64,000 nt of DNA from an uncultured Acidobacteriota bacterium. Lineage in GTDB: Bacteria; Acidobacteriota; UBA6911; RPQK01; JAJDTT01. The notes under the pieces are model-generated. The model did not search any database and had not been told where the DNA came from. It worked only from the letters and a program-made list of their open reading frames with translations. This document shows positions 8,853-17,333 of this stretch, piece after piece; the stretch's first letter is position 1, and every line of letters starts with the position of its first letter. The stretch covers positions 248,001 to 312,000 of the forward strand of contig CATOST010000036.1 in the NCBI GenBank assembly GCA_951812665.1. The letters run 5' to 3'. The translations under genes were made by a program, and so were the position numbers.

Positions 8853-10294
8853 CAGGCCGGCCCCTCTCCGCGGCCGGATCCTTCCCGGATCCGGTCCCAG
8901 TGCAGGTAGGCCCCCCGCCGCCCCCGGCGGGTGGAGATGCCTTCGGAGAGCATGGCCAGAATCCGGTCGAAGTCCTGCCGGCTCAGGTTCCGGTAGGAGG
9001 CGGCTCGGCGAAACCTGGAGAACATTTCGTCGTCACTCCACTCCCGGGAAGCGGCGGCGGCCACCATCTGCTGCGCCAGGATATCGAGCGGGCACCGGGG
9101 CATGATGATGCGGTCCAGGGTTCCGTCGTGGATGGATCGGATGAGGGCAGCGCACTCCAGCAGTTCGTCCCGGGTCGTGGGGAAGATTCGACCCTTGGGA
9201 ATGGCGCCCTTCCAGTGTCCCGATCGGCCCACTCTCTGGAGCAGGAGGGAGATGTTGCGCGTCGAGCCGATCTGGCAGACCAGATCCACCCAGCCCACGT
9301 CGATTCCCAACTCCAGCGAGGCGGTGGCCACGACTCCCTTGAGCTCGCCCCGTTTCAACCGCGACTCCACGTCCAGGCGGATCTCGCGGGACAGGCTCCC
9401 ATGGTGGGCCTGAACGGCCGCTTCGCCGAGCCGCTGGGCCAGTTGATGGGCCAGGCGTTCGGCCAGTCGCCGAGTATTGACGAAGACCAGGGTGGAGCGG
9501 TGCTTCTCGATGAGCTCGGTAATGCGATTGTAGACGTCGTCCCAAGTCTCGTGGGAGATGACCGCTCCCCGCTCGGCGCCGGGAACCTCGATGGCCAGAT
9601 CCATCTTCCGGCGGTGACCCACGTCGATGATCCGGGTCCGGCGATTGGGTCCGGTGAGAAATCCGGCCACCTCCCGGATCGGCTTCTGGGTCGCCGAGAG
9701 GCCGATTCTCTGAAACGCGCTTCCGGTGAGGTCCTCCAGACGCTCCAGCGAGAGACTCAGGTGAGCTCCCCTCTTGTCCCGGGCCAGAGCGTGAATCTCG
9801 TCGACGATCACGGTTCGGGTCTCCTTCAGCATGGTTCTTCCGCCCCGGGAAGTGAGCAGGATGAAGAGGGACTCGGGAGTCGTGACCAGGATGTGCGGAG
9901 GGGTTCGCTTCATTCGGGCGCGTTCCCGGGCCAGGGTGTCTCCGGTCCGGACCAACGCCTGTATGGGGGAGAGCTCCAGGCCCCGGGAATTCCCCAATTG
10001 CTGAATCTGCTCCAAGGGCTCCAGCAGGTTCATACGGATGTCGTTGGCCAGGGCCTTCAGCGGCGAGATATACACGATCTGGGTGCTCTGGGACAGCTCG
10101 CCTCGGGAACTCTGACCGATCAGGCGGTCGATGGCGCAGAGAAAGGCGGCGAGCGTCTTCCCGGAGCCGGTGGGGGCGGCGACAAGGACGTTCTCGCCCC
10201 TCTGAATGGGGGGCCACCCGAGACGCTGGGGCTCGGTCGGCTCGCCGAACCGGTCTCGGAACCATTCCTGCACCACCGGTTGAAACTGGACCAT
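8843..10294 (-). CDS. lhr: Lhr-family helicase, N-terminal RecA domains (frameshifted)
   Basis: This 483-aa ORF encodes the two RecA-like domains: Walker A APTGSGKTLAAF, DEIH box VDEIHAL, motif III LSATQKPI, and the helicase C-terminal motifs ASLELGIDVGWVDLVCQ and QRVGRSGH. These are diagnostic for Lhr among SF2 helicases. The ORF ends in GEGPAWWP and a stop, where Lhr proteins normally continue through a RRGARLAALTSGGAIPD-like segment. That segment is present in the next frame, so one base is missing near 8877-8885 in the sequence GGCCGCGGAGAGGGG. A single frameshift therefore separates this from the C-terminal part. Confidence 0.87.
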   Translation of the reverse strand: MVQFQPVVQEWFRDRFGEPTEPQRLGWPPIQRGENVLVAAPTGSGKTLAAFLCAIDRLIGQSSRGELSQSTQIVYISPLKALANDIRMNLLEPLEQIQQLGNSRGLELSPIQALVRTGDTLARERARMKRTPPHILVTTPESLFILLTSRGGRTMLKETRTVIVDEIHALARDKRGAHLSLSLERLEDLTGSAFQRIGLSATQKPIREVAGFLTGPNRRTRIIDVGHRRKMDLAIEVPGAERGAVISHETWDDVYNRITELIEKHRSTLVFVNTRRLAERLAHQLAQRLGEAAVQAHHGSLSREIRLDVESRLKRGELKGVVATASLELGIDVGWVDLVCQIGSTRNISLLLQRVGRSGHWKGAIPKGRIFPTTRDELLECAALIRSIHDGTLDRIIMPRCPLDILAQQMVAAAASREWSDDEMFSRFRRAASYRNLSRQDFDRILAMLSEGISTRRGRRGAYLHWDRIREGSGRGEGPAWWP

Positions 10295-10691
10295 TGATCC
10301 TTCCCTGAGCGTCGGCTCCCGCTTCGACCAATTCTAGGGATTGGGGGTGAAAGTCGCCATGGTGTCTGTTGGGCGCGGCGATTCCCGGCTGGCGGAGTGA
10401 GTTTTTTTTGAAATAGTGCACGCCGGCATCCAGAGGGCGAGCCGGAGGCGCCGGAAGGCCGGGCTCACCCGGAGGGACCGGAAGGCGCGTCCGGCACCGG
10501 ACTTGGTGAACCGGAACTTCACAGTCGAGGGTCCGGATCAGCTCTGGGTCGCGGACCTGAGATGCCCGACCACGAAGCCGGCACGGCCACCGTCGCACCA
10601 AGCGTCACGCCCGACTGTCATTCTGTTTCGTTGTGGCGGTCATTTGGTATCCTAGATCGTGTAGCTTTCTAACACTACAGGGAGATGGACC
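10295..10691. other. Intergenic stretch with transposase debris
   Basis: About 400 bases without an intact gene separate lhr from the two-TM gene. The only recognisable content is an IS3 OrfB remnant (annotated separately). A T8 run lies at 10402-10409. I see no terminal inverted repeats or target duplication around the remnant. Confidence 0.6.
10416..10559 (+). mobile_element. IS3-family transposase (OrfB) remnant
   Basis: About 46 codons in one frame read AGIQRASRRRRKAGLTRRD, then ARPAPDLVNRNF, then GPDQLWVADL. This is a close match to the segment of IS3-group OrfB transposases just before the DDE catalytic core, where the family reads TRRD...ARPAPDLV.R.F...GPD.LWVADITY. Homology stops right at the first catalytic Asp, and neither the upstream HTH ORF A nor the rest of OrfB is visible. 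It is therefore a small internal fossil of an insertion sequence, not an active element. Confidence 0.75.
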
Positions 10692-11189
10692 ATGACAGCT
10701 CCGAGCACGCGACTCGCTGTTTGGAATGGGCTCTTAGAGGCAGATAGGCTTGTCCGCTATTACGGAACCCTCGCAGACCGCCACAGCCAGTGGAACACGT
10801 GGATTCTGCGCGGGCTGATATTCGGTGGGAGCACGGAGGCGATCCTGGTTTTTGCCAAGGCCTCGGAGTTCTTGATCGTCCTGTTCGCATTGGCAGTCGC
10901 TGGAATCGCGGCATGGGCTGTCGCAGGGGACTACGCAAAGAAAGCCGCGGTGCTGCACGGAATCAGTCTTGAGTGCAGCTACCTGGAAATAGAGTGGGAT
11001 AATCTATGGAACCGCATGGACCTTGGCAACCTCACTGACGATCTGGCTCTCAAGAGGAACCAAGAGTTGCAACGGAGATTGACTGCAGCCACCAGTCGCG
11101 CCGTGCCTGCGGGCATTGTCGAGGATCGGGAGTTGAATGAGAAGTCCTGGATCGAAACCTGCAGAGCTCTGGAGCAGCAGTATGCCTAG
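10692..11189 (+). CDS. Two-TM membrane protein of unknown function (SLATT-like layout)
   Basis: This is a 165-aa protein. Residues 1-37 are a soluble amphipathic stretch, two hydrophobic segments follow at about 38-56 and 58-80, and the rest is a charged, helical cytoplasmic tail with ELNEKSWIETCRALEQQ at the end. This soluble helix, TM hairpin, long helix order resembles SLATT-type effector membrane proteins seen in bacterial conflict systems, but I see no diagnostic motif, so that is only a structural analogy. The DNA looks less GC-rich than its neighbours and lies next to IS debris, suggesting acquisition by transfer. A tiny polyproline ORF overlaps its 3' end by 8 bases, which implies translational coupling. 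Confidence 0.6.
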   Translation: MTAPSTRLAVWNGLLEADRLVRYYGTLADRHSQWNTWILRGLIFGGSTEAILVFAKASEFLIVLFALAVAGIAAWAVAGDYAKKAAVLHGISLECSYLEIEWDNLWNRMDLGNLTDDLALKRNQELQRRLTAATSRAVPAGIVEDRELNEKSWIETCRALEQQYA

Positions 11190-11280
11190 ACCTATAGACA
11201 TAGGTGGTGGACAGCCGCCGCGCCCTTCATCTCCCGCTCCGCCTCCTCCACCTCCTCCGCCTCCCCCGTCCGAAGAATAG
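11182..11280 (+). CDS. Small proline-rich peptide (32 aa), coupled to the two-TM gene
   Basis: ATG at 11182 opens a 32-codon frame that overlaps the end of the preceding gene by 8 bases. The peptide starts MPRPIDIGGGQPPRP, continues with SSPA and a run of nine or so prolines, and ends SEE. It has no signal peptide or hydrophobic segment. Translation of such a proline run would normally need elongation factor P. The proline codons are mixed (CCT, CCG, CCA, CCC), which suggests the amino acid sequence rather than a DNA repeat is being kept. Function unknown; the overlap with the membrane-protein gene argues that it is a real partner. Confidence 0.55.
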   Translation: MPRPIDIGGGQPPRPSSPAPPPPPPPPPPSEE

Positions 11281-11369
11281 CGGGCAACTCAGCTACAGCC
11301 CACACTCTTTCTCCTCGGTGCTAGCCAGACTTTCAGCAACGCGACGGTGCGCCATTACTCGATTTCTGT

Positions 11370-11392
11370 CCCGAACACGAAAAATGTTCGGG
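11370..11392. repeat. Perfect 8-bp inverted repeat (hairpin)
   Basis: CCCGAACA and TGTTCGGG flank a 7-base loop (CGAAAAA). The hairpin lies between the proline-rich ORF and the acyltransferase gene. No T-run follows on either strand, so it is not a classic intrinsic terminator; it could be an operator or mRNA-end hairpin. Confidence 0.4.
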
Positions 11393-11552
11393 GCGATCGT
11401 CGCCCGCCACCATGCGCGTCTCGACTTGAAGCTGGACAGGCGGTGTGGAAGTCTTGATTTTGGCCTGAAGCGGGGGCATCGAAGGCCGATCGCGGCCGTG
11501 ACGGAATCCGGGTCGGGATGGATGAGGCTCCTTTTTCCATGGGTCCGTTTCC

Positions 11553-12476
11553 ATGAAGCGTCGTCGCTGGTTCGATCTTCCGGTCTATCTCATGGTTCGC
11601 GGTTTCGTGGAGCTGGTGGGGAGATTGCCCCGGATCCTCGCCTACCCTCTCTGCCGGGGCATCGCCGGCCTGGTCTATCTGGCCGACGCCAAGCACCGCC
11701 GCATCGGCATGATCAACCTGGGGATCGCGTTTCCCGACAGCGACGAGCGCTGGCGCCGGGATGTCCTGCTGGAGAGTTACCGCCAGCAAGGCCTCCACGC
11801 CGTGGAGTTGAGTCGCCTGAATCGACGGGAGGCTTCTGAAGTTCGCAACCGAGTGAGCTATGAGCCGGGACGGGGGCTGGAAAACTATCTGGAGGCCAAG
11901 AACCGGACCGGATCGGTGATTTTCCTGACCGCCCATGTGAGTTGCTGGGAACTGCTCCCGGCGGCCCACGCACTTGCCGGACATCCCTTGAGCTTTGTGG
12001 TGCGCCCTCTCGACAATCCCTATCTGGAATCCTGGGTCACCCGAATCCGGAGCTGGTCCGGCAACCAGGTCCTGCCCAAGCGGCATTCCATGAGAAGGAT
12101 CTTGCGGGGGCTGTCCCAGGGAAGCGACGTGGGGTTGCTCATCGACCAGAACACCCAGCGGAAGGATGGAGTCTTCGTCCCTCTGTTCGGACGTCTGGCC
12201 AGCACCCATGCCGGAGTGGCGGTTCTGGCCTTGAGGACCTCCCACCCGGTGGTCCCCGGATTCCTTTATCCGGGCCGTCGGCGGGGCCACTACAGGATCC
12301 GCTTCTATCCCGCGGTGGAACTGGTCAGGACCGGTGATGACGAGGAGGACGCTCAAACCAACACCGCCCGTTTCAACCGGTACATCGAGGAGATGGTTCG
12401 GGAGTTTCCCCAATGCTGGCTCTGGGGGCATAGGCGTTTCCACACTGGGAGCGGCGGCGTGGATCCCTACTCGTAG
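11553..12476 (+). CDS. LpxL/HtrB-family lysophospholipid (lipid A) acyltransferase
   Basis: This 307-aa protein fits the LpxL/LpxM/HtrB family, which adds secondary acyl chains to lipid A at the inner membrane. The acyltransferase motif H-x4-E is visible in TAHVSCWELL, followed by the substrate-site region VVRPLDNPYLESW and the GLLIDQNTQRKDGVFVPLFG block, which also marks this family. The N-terminal stretch LPVYLMVRGFVELVGRLP is hydrophobic, as expected for the membrane anchor. The gene stands alone upstream of gap. Given lptD in the same window, the cell probably makes LPS; a role on another lysolipid cannot be excluded. Confidence 0.82.
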   Translation: MKRRRWFDLPVYLMVRGFVELVGRLPRILAYPLCRGIAGLVYLADAKHRRIGMINLGIAFPDSDERWRRDVLLESYRQQGLHAVELSRLNRREASEVRNRVSYEPGRGLENYLEAKNRTGSVIFLTAHVSCWELLPAAHALAGHPLSFVVRPLDNPYLESWVTRIRSWSGNQVLPKRHSMRRILRGLSQGSDVGLLIDQNTQRKDGVFVPLFGRLASTHAGVAVLALRTSHPVVPGFLYPGRRRGHYRIRFYPAVELVRTGDDEEDAQTNTARFNRYIEEMVREFPQCWLWGHRRFHTGSGGVDPYS

Positions 12477-12633
12477 TCCGGTGACGGCGGCGCTCCGCCT
12501 TCCGCTTAGACCGGCGCCGGGTGCGCAGAAAACGGTCCCGAGACGAGATCTGCCGATCCACAACTGGAGGGGAGTGGCACCGAACGGGGATGTGCAGGCC
12601 CGGCCGTTCGCCGTGGGGACTGTGGGACCGGAC

Positions 12634-12642
12634 TGATATACT
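12634..12642 (+). promoter_or_regulatory. Possible extended -10 promoter upstream of gap
   Basis: TGATATACT matches the extended -10 pattern TGnTATAMT and lies 48 bases before the gap start. No good -35 hexamer is visible, which extended -10 promoters can tolerate. Confidence 0.35.
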
Positions 12643-12689
12643 GGCCGCCGTTTTTCGAAGGACTGAAGTTCAAGCAGGAGGAGACGGAA

Positions 12690-13688
<999 letters not shown>

Positions 13689-13759
13689 CCGGCTGCTAAT
13701 CCCCTAAGTTGCCCAGCCAGCCGCCGAACGCCCAAGGGAGAAAGGGGCCGGGAGCGGAC

Positions 13760-13790
13760 GAAAGAAGGCACCCACAAGGGGCGCCCCTAC
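13760..13790 (-). repeat. REP-like hairpin element, copy 1
   Basis: Read on the minus strand this is GTAGGGGCGCCCC, TTGT, GGGTGCC. The stem GGCGCCC pairs with GGGTGCC (one G-T wobble) around a CTTGT loop. It is followed by CTTCTTTC, a flank shared with copy 3. It lies between gap and pgk. Five further copies of the family lie in the window. Confidence 0.7.
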
Positions 13791-13845
13791 GTGGAACCGG
13801 TACCAGGGGGACGTGACTCCGCCGGCCGTTTCCGGTCTTCGGTTT

Positions 13846-13878
13846 GAAATTTGGTGCTTGAATTTTGGAATTTCCCAC
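13846..13878 (+). repeat. AT-rich TTTGAAATTTGG-type degenerate repeat
   Basis: A short AT-rich segment with two imperfect units, TTTGAAATTTGG and TTGAATTTTGG, sits just upstream of pgk. Its composition differs sharply from the surrounding GC-rich DNA. It resembles dispersed low-complexity intergenic repeats seen in many environmental genomes and could also supply the pgk promoter. Confidence 0.4.
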
Positions 13879-13891
13879 AAGGTGAGTCCCG

Positions 13892-15085
13892 GTGTATCCG
13901 CAGAAGCGATCGATTCGAGACTTAGAGTTGGCGGGAAGAGCGCTCTTCCTCCGAGTCGACTACAACGTGCCGGTTCAGGCAGGAAGGGTCGTCGACGACA
14001 CTCGGATCCGGGCCTCGATCCCGACCCTCAGGGTCGCCGTCGAAAAGGGTGCGAGAGTGGTGTTGGCGTCCCACCTGGGCCGTCCCAAGGGTATGCGCGA
14101 CCCGTCACTGTCGCTGGAACCGGTGTCCGGCTGTCTCTCGTCGCTGTTGGGAAGTTCGGTTCGTTTCGTCGGGGATTGCCTGGGGCCGCCGGTCCACCGG
14201 GCCGTGGATTCTCTCGGACCGGGAGAAATCCTGCTGCTGGAAAACCTGAGGTTCCATTCGGGGGAGGTGGAGAACGATCTTGATTTCGCCGGCCAACTGG
14301 CGGCTCCGGCCGAGAAGTACGTCAACGACGCGTTCGGCACGGCCCATAGAACCCACGCCTCCACCGTCGGGGTTCCCGCCGTCCTGGGACGCGGAGCCGC
14401 CGGACTCCTGATGGAAAAGGAACTCGGTCAGCTTGATCGGGTCCTCTCCGACCCCCGTCCTCCGGTGGTGGCCATATTGGGCGGCGCCAAGGTATCGGGC
14501 AAGATCGGCGTGATCGAGAACTTCCTGTCCTTGACCGACACCATCTTGATGGGAGGCGGCATGGCCTTTACCTTTCTCAGGGCTCTCGGAATCGACGTGG
14601 GACGCTCGCTGGTGGAGGAATCCTGTCTGGAGACGGCCCGGAAGGCACTTCGGGACGCCGACGCTTGCGGAACTCAACTGGTGCTTCCCGAAGACGTTGT
14701 GGTTGCGCGCGAATGCGCTCCAGGACAGGAGACGTGGACGGTTCCGGTGGGATCCATCCCGTCCGACCGGATGGGATTGGACATCGGCCCGCGAACGCGC
14801 CGGCGTTTCGGCCAGGAGATCGAAAAGGCCGAAACCGTCATTTGGAACGGGCCACTCGGTGTATTCGAAATGGAGGAGTTCGCCGCCGGCACGCTGGAGG
14901 TGGCCCGGTCGGTGGGGGCTTCCCGAGCCTTTTCGGTCGTCGGAGGCGGGGACTCGGCGGCCGCTGTCGGCCGGGCCCGGGTCCGGGATTCCATCGATCA
15001 CGTGTCCACCGGTGGAGGGGCGTCCCTGGACTACCTGGCCGGAAAGACCCTTCCCGGGGTTGCGGTCTTGACCGAGAGCAATTGA
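13892..15085 (+). CDS. pgk: Phosphoglycerate kinase
   Basis: This 397-aa protein has normal PGK length. Visible signatures are FLRVDYNVP at the N-terminus, the basic-patch segment SHLGRPKG, AILGGAKVSGKIGVIENF in the hinge region, and the nucleotide-binding VVGGGDSAAAVG and VSTGGGASLDYLAGK near the C-terminus. The enzyme transfers the acyl phosphate of 1,3-bisphosphoglycerate to ADP. GTG at 13892 is the likely start; a GGTGAG-like sequence precedes it and the reading frame enters conserved sequence shortly after. tpiA follows after 34 bases. Confidence 0.95.
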   Translation: MYPQKRSIRDLELAGRALFLRVDYNVPVQAGRVVDDTRIRASIPTLRVAVEKGARVVLASHLGRPKGMRDPSLSLEPVSGCLSSLLGSSVRFVGDCLGPPVHRAVDSLGPGEILLLENLRFHSGEVENDLDFAGQLAAPAEKYVNDAFGTAHRTHASTVGVPAVLGRGAAGLLMEKELGQLDRVLSDPRPPVVAILGGAKVSGKIGVIENFLSLTDTILMGGGMAFTFLRALGIDVGRSLVEESCLETARKALRDADACGTQLVLPEDVVVARECAPGQETWTVPVGSIPSDRMGLDIGPRTRRRFGQEIEKAETVIWNGPLGVFEMEEFAAGTLEVARSVGASRAFSVVGGGDSAAAVGRARVRDSIDHVSTGGGASLDYLAGKTLPGVAVLTESN

Positions 15086-15119
15086 AGCCTGCGGAACGCG
15101 CATTCAGTGGAGAGATAAG

Positions 15120-15890
15120 TTGAACCATCATAGAAAACCCATCATTGCGGCGAACTGGAAGATGTTCAAAACCGTCCCCGAAGCGAGGGAAACGGCGGTG
15201 CAACTGAAAGTGCTCTTGGACGGCGGCCCTGCGCTTCACTCTCGCGAGGTGGTCGTCTGCCCGCCGTTTACCGCATTGGCGGCCGTCAAGGAGGCTCTCT
15301 CCGGGTCCGGCATCCAATTGGGAGGACAGAACCTCCACTGGGAGGACGAAGGCGCCTTCACCGGGGAGATTTCGGCCGGGATGCTCCTGGATTGCGGTTG
15401 CAGGTACGTCCTGCTGGGACACTCGGAACGGCGCCAATTTTTCTTCGAAACGGATGAGGCCGTCTCCCGCAAGCTCAGGGCCGTGCTCTCCACGCCTCTG
15501 ATCCCGGTTCTGTGCGTGGGGGAGTCTCTGGCCCAGCGGGAGGGTGGCCGGATGGAAGCAGTGATCGAGGCGCAACTGGCGGGAGCTCTGGCAGGGGTGG
15601 AGGCCTCCCGGCTGGATCGCCTGGTGGTGGCCTACGAGCCGGTCTGGGCCATCGGCACCGGAAAGACGGCGACTCCGGCCATCGCCGATCAAGTGCATGG
15701 CATGATCCGGGAGTGGTTGGCCCGGCGCTGTTCGGCGGACATGGCGGCAGCGGTGAGGATTCTCTACGGCGGGAGTGTCAAGCCCGCCAACGCGGGAGAA
15801 CTCATGGCCCGGGAGAACATCGACGGCGCCCTGGTGGGCGGCGCCAGTCTTGATGCCGACTCTTTCGCGCGGATTGTCGAGTTCAAATGA
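15120..15890 (+). CDS. tpiA: Triosephosphate isomerase
   Basis: This 256-aa protein is complete. The substrate Lys is in AANWKMFKT, the catalytic His in LLGHSERRQ, the catalytic Glu in VVAYEPVWAIGTGK, and the phosphate-binding loops in ILYGGSVKPAN and VGGASLDADSF. It interconverts dihydroxyacetone phosphate and glyceraldehyde-3-phosphate. The start is TTG at 15120, with a GGAGAG ribosome-binding site ahead. It is the third gene of the glycolytic cluster and is followed by secG, an order common in many bacterial phyla. Confidence 0.96.
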   Translation: MNHHRKPIIAANWKMFKTVPEARETAVQLKVLLDGGPALHSREVVVCPPFTALAAVKEALSGSGIQLGGQNLHWEDEGAFTGEISAGMLLDCGCRYVLLGHSERRQFFFETDEAVSRKLRAVLSTPLIPVLCVGESLAQREGGRMEAVIEAQLAGALAGVEASRLDRLVVAYEPVWAIGTGKTATPAIADQVHGMIREWLARRCSADMAAAVRILYGGSVKPANAGELMARENIDGALVGGASLDADSFARIVEFK

Positions 15891-15891
15891 G

Positions 15892-15897
15892 TATAAT
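15892..15897 (+). promoter_or_regulatory. TATAAT -10-like hexamer upstream of secG
   Basis: A perfect TATAAT sits directly after the tpiA stop, about 110 bases before secG. No convincing -35 hexamer lies 16-18 bases upstream, so promoter activity for secG and tRNA-Leu is only possible. Confidence 0.3.
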
Positions 15898-16006
15898 GGG
15901 GCCACGGCCCGTTTTTCGGAGACCGGAGAAGACAGGGGTTCGCTGAATTTGGACTTGGCCGCCCGGCTTGGCTGGTGGCGGCCTGCGGAGGCATCGATAG
16001 ATCAAA

Positions 16007-16345
16007 ATGACCCTCATAACGGTATTTCATGTGCTCGCCTGCATCATTTTGATTCTGGTCGTGCTCCTGCAGTCGGGCAAGGCTGGTGACTTGGCTTCCG
16101 CCTTCGGCGGGACCACCAGCCAGACGGCGTTCGGCGCCCGGTCGGCGGCGACGCTTCTGACCAAGGGGACCACCGTATGTGCCGTGATCTTCATGGTGAC
16201 CTCTTTGGGATTGGCGATCCTTTTTACGCAGGGGACGGAGTCCACGGTGATGGAGGACGTTCCGCTGACGGGAGAGGCTCCGGAAACCGCGGTTCCCGAG
16301 TCGGAAACCCTGCCGGCCGTGGCGGTGCCGGAAGACCAGCAGTAG
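16007..16345 (+). CDS. secG: Preprotein translocase subunit SecG
   Basis: This 112-aa protein has the two SecG transmembrane segments: residues 4-21 (TVFHVLACIILILVVLLQ) and about 50-71. Between them lies the conserved cytoplasmic loop GKAGDLASAFGGTTSQTAFG. SecG stimulates SecA-driven export through SecYEG at the inner membrane. The tail after the second helix is longer than usual, acidic and proline-rich (ETAVPESETLPAVAVPEDQQ). A tRNA-Leu gene begins 6 bases after the stop, an order (secG-tRNA-Leu) known from other bacteria. Confidence 0.92.
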   Translation: MTLITVFHVLACIILILVVLLQSGKAGDLASAFGGTTSQTAFGARSAATLLTKGTTVCAVIFMVTSLGLAILFTQGTESTVMEDVPLTGEAPETAVPESETLPAVAVPEDQQ

Positions 16346-16351
16346 GTTCGT

Positions 16352-16439
16352 GCCGGAGTGGTGGAACTTGGCAGACACACCATCTTGAGGGGGTGGCGCC
16401 CGACAGGGTGTGCGGGTTCGAATCCCGCCTCCGGCACCA
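16352..16439 (+). tRNA. tRNA-Leu(GAG)
   Basis: An 88-nt cloverleaf with the 7-bp acceptor GCCGGAG/CTCCGGC, a D-arm containing GGTGGAACTTGGCAGACAC, anticodon stem CCATC/GGTGG with loop TTGAGGG (anticodon GAG), a long variable arm expected for leucine tRNAs, and the T-arm GCGGGTTCGAATCCCGC. The discriminator is A and CCA is encoded. Confidence 0.95.
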
Positions 16440-16457
16440 GTCCCACATCTGGTCGCC

Positions 16458-16751
16458 ATGCCGCTGGTCACAGTGGAGCCGAAGTTCCAGGTCACTATTC
16501 CCGCCAAGTTGCGTAGAGGCATCAATCTGCGTGAAGGCGACATCATGGAGGTCACCGTAGTCGGAGATGGCATCCTCCTTCCGCCCATGGGCGTTGTGGA
16601 CCGAAATTCCGCCGCCGACCGTATCGCCGCCAAATTCGCGGCGATGGAGATTTCGTCCGAAGACGCTGGCCGCTCCGAGGACGAGATCATGGAAGACACC
16701 ATCGCCGACATCGCCGCGTCCCGCCGAAAGCGCCGCAACCGCGAGGAATGA
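16458..16751 (+). CDS. AbrB/MazE-type antitoxin
   Basis: This 97-aa protein starts with a swapped-hairpin AbrB domain: TVEPKFQVTIPAKLRRGINLREGD, then VTVVGDGILLPP. Such proteins bind their own operator through this fold and neutralise a partner toxin with an acidic C-terminal tail, here SSEDAGRSEDEIMEDTIADI. ATG at 16458 is preferred; the frame is open further upstream only because it runs into the tRNA gene. Its stop overlaps the ATG of a PIN-toxin remnant (ATGA), the classic toxin-antitoxin arrangement. Confidence 0.8.
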   Translation: MPLVTVEPKFQVTIPAKLRRGINLREGDIMEVTVVGDGILLPPMGVVDRNSAADRIAAKFAAMEISSEDAGRSEDEIMEDTIADIAASRRKRRNREE

Positions 16752-16864
16752 AGGTTGTCGTCGACTGCAACGTTCTGGTTGCGGCCGCTCGAACTGACGG
16801 CGTGCGCCGCAAGGTGATCGTCGTTGTAGTGCGTCGGCACGAGATCATCCTTTCGAGTCCAGAG
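16748..16864 (+). pseudogene. PIN-domain toxin remnant (VapC-like), N-terminal stub
   Basis: From ATG at 16748 about 38 codons read MKVVVDCNVLVAA, RTDGVRRKV and VVRRHEIILSSPE, a good match to the start of PIN-domain RNases (first catalytic Asp in VVDCNVL). Then homology stops, and the frame runs into the next gene out of phase. The rest of the nuclease, with its other acidic residues, is absent. A deletion appears to have joined the stub to the start of the CBS gene, leaving the antitoxin as an orphan. Confidence 0.75.
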
Positions 16865-16871
16865 GCGCGCC

Positions 16872-17312
16872 ATGAAAACTGTCCGCCAGCTACTCCAGGC
16901 CAAGGGTTTCGACGTCTGGTCCGTGAGCCCCGGCACCTCCGTTTTGGATGCCCTCAAGCTCATGGCCGAAAAGAATATCGGAGCTCTTCTGGTGCTGGAA
17001 TCCGGCCGTCCGGTGGGGATTTTCTCGGAGCGGGACTACGCCAGGAAGGTGATCCTCAAGGGCAAGGCCTCCCATAGCACTCAAATCCGGGAGATCATGA
17101 TCCGGAGGGTGGTCTACGTCCGGCCCGAGCAGGGCATGGAGGAGTGTATGGGGCTCATGACCCAGAAGCGAATCCGGCATCTTCCGGTGATGGAGGGGGG
17201 AGAACTGGTGGGGATGATCTCCATCGGCGACGTCGTCAAGTCCATCATCTCCGAGCAGGAGTTCACCATCAGGCAGCTGGAGCAATACATCTCCGGCGGT
17301 CCGACCGACTGA
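16872..17312 (+). CDS. Paired CBS-domain protein
   Basis: This 146-aa protein consists of two CBS motifs forming one Bateman module: about residues 8-63 (SVSPGTSVLDALKLMAEKNIG, then GIFSERDYARKV) and about 74-130 (VRPEQGMEECMGLMTQKRIRHLPV, then GMISIGDVVK). Stand-alone CBS pairs bind adenosine ligands and act as energy or redox sensors, but the partner is unknown. A Nudix gene follows 21 bases downstream on the same strand. Confidence 0.87.
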   Translation: MKTVRQLLQAKGFDVWSVSPGTSVLDALKLMAEKNIGALLVLESGRPVGIFSERDYARKVILKGKASHSTQIREIMIRRVVYVRPEQGMEECMGLMTQKRIRHLPVMEGGELVGMISIGDVVKSIISEQEFTIRQLEQYISGGPTD

Positions 17313-17333
17313 CCCGGACCAGGAGTTGTCCCC

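Noticed and set aside
7590..8909. Long plus-strand open frame opposite lhr (439 aa)
   Set aside because: It is antisense to a strongly conserved helicase and has a composition typical of shadow frames in GC-rich DNA.
11370..11392. Hairpin as an intrinsic terminator
   Set aside because: There is no run of T residues after the stem on either strand.
16410..16457. Longer antitoxin start inside the tRNA-Leu gene
   Set aside because: It would place coding sequence inside the tRNA; ATG 16458 fits the AbrB fold.
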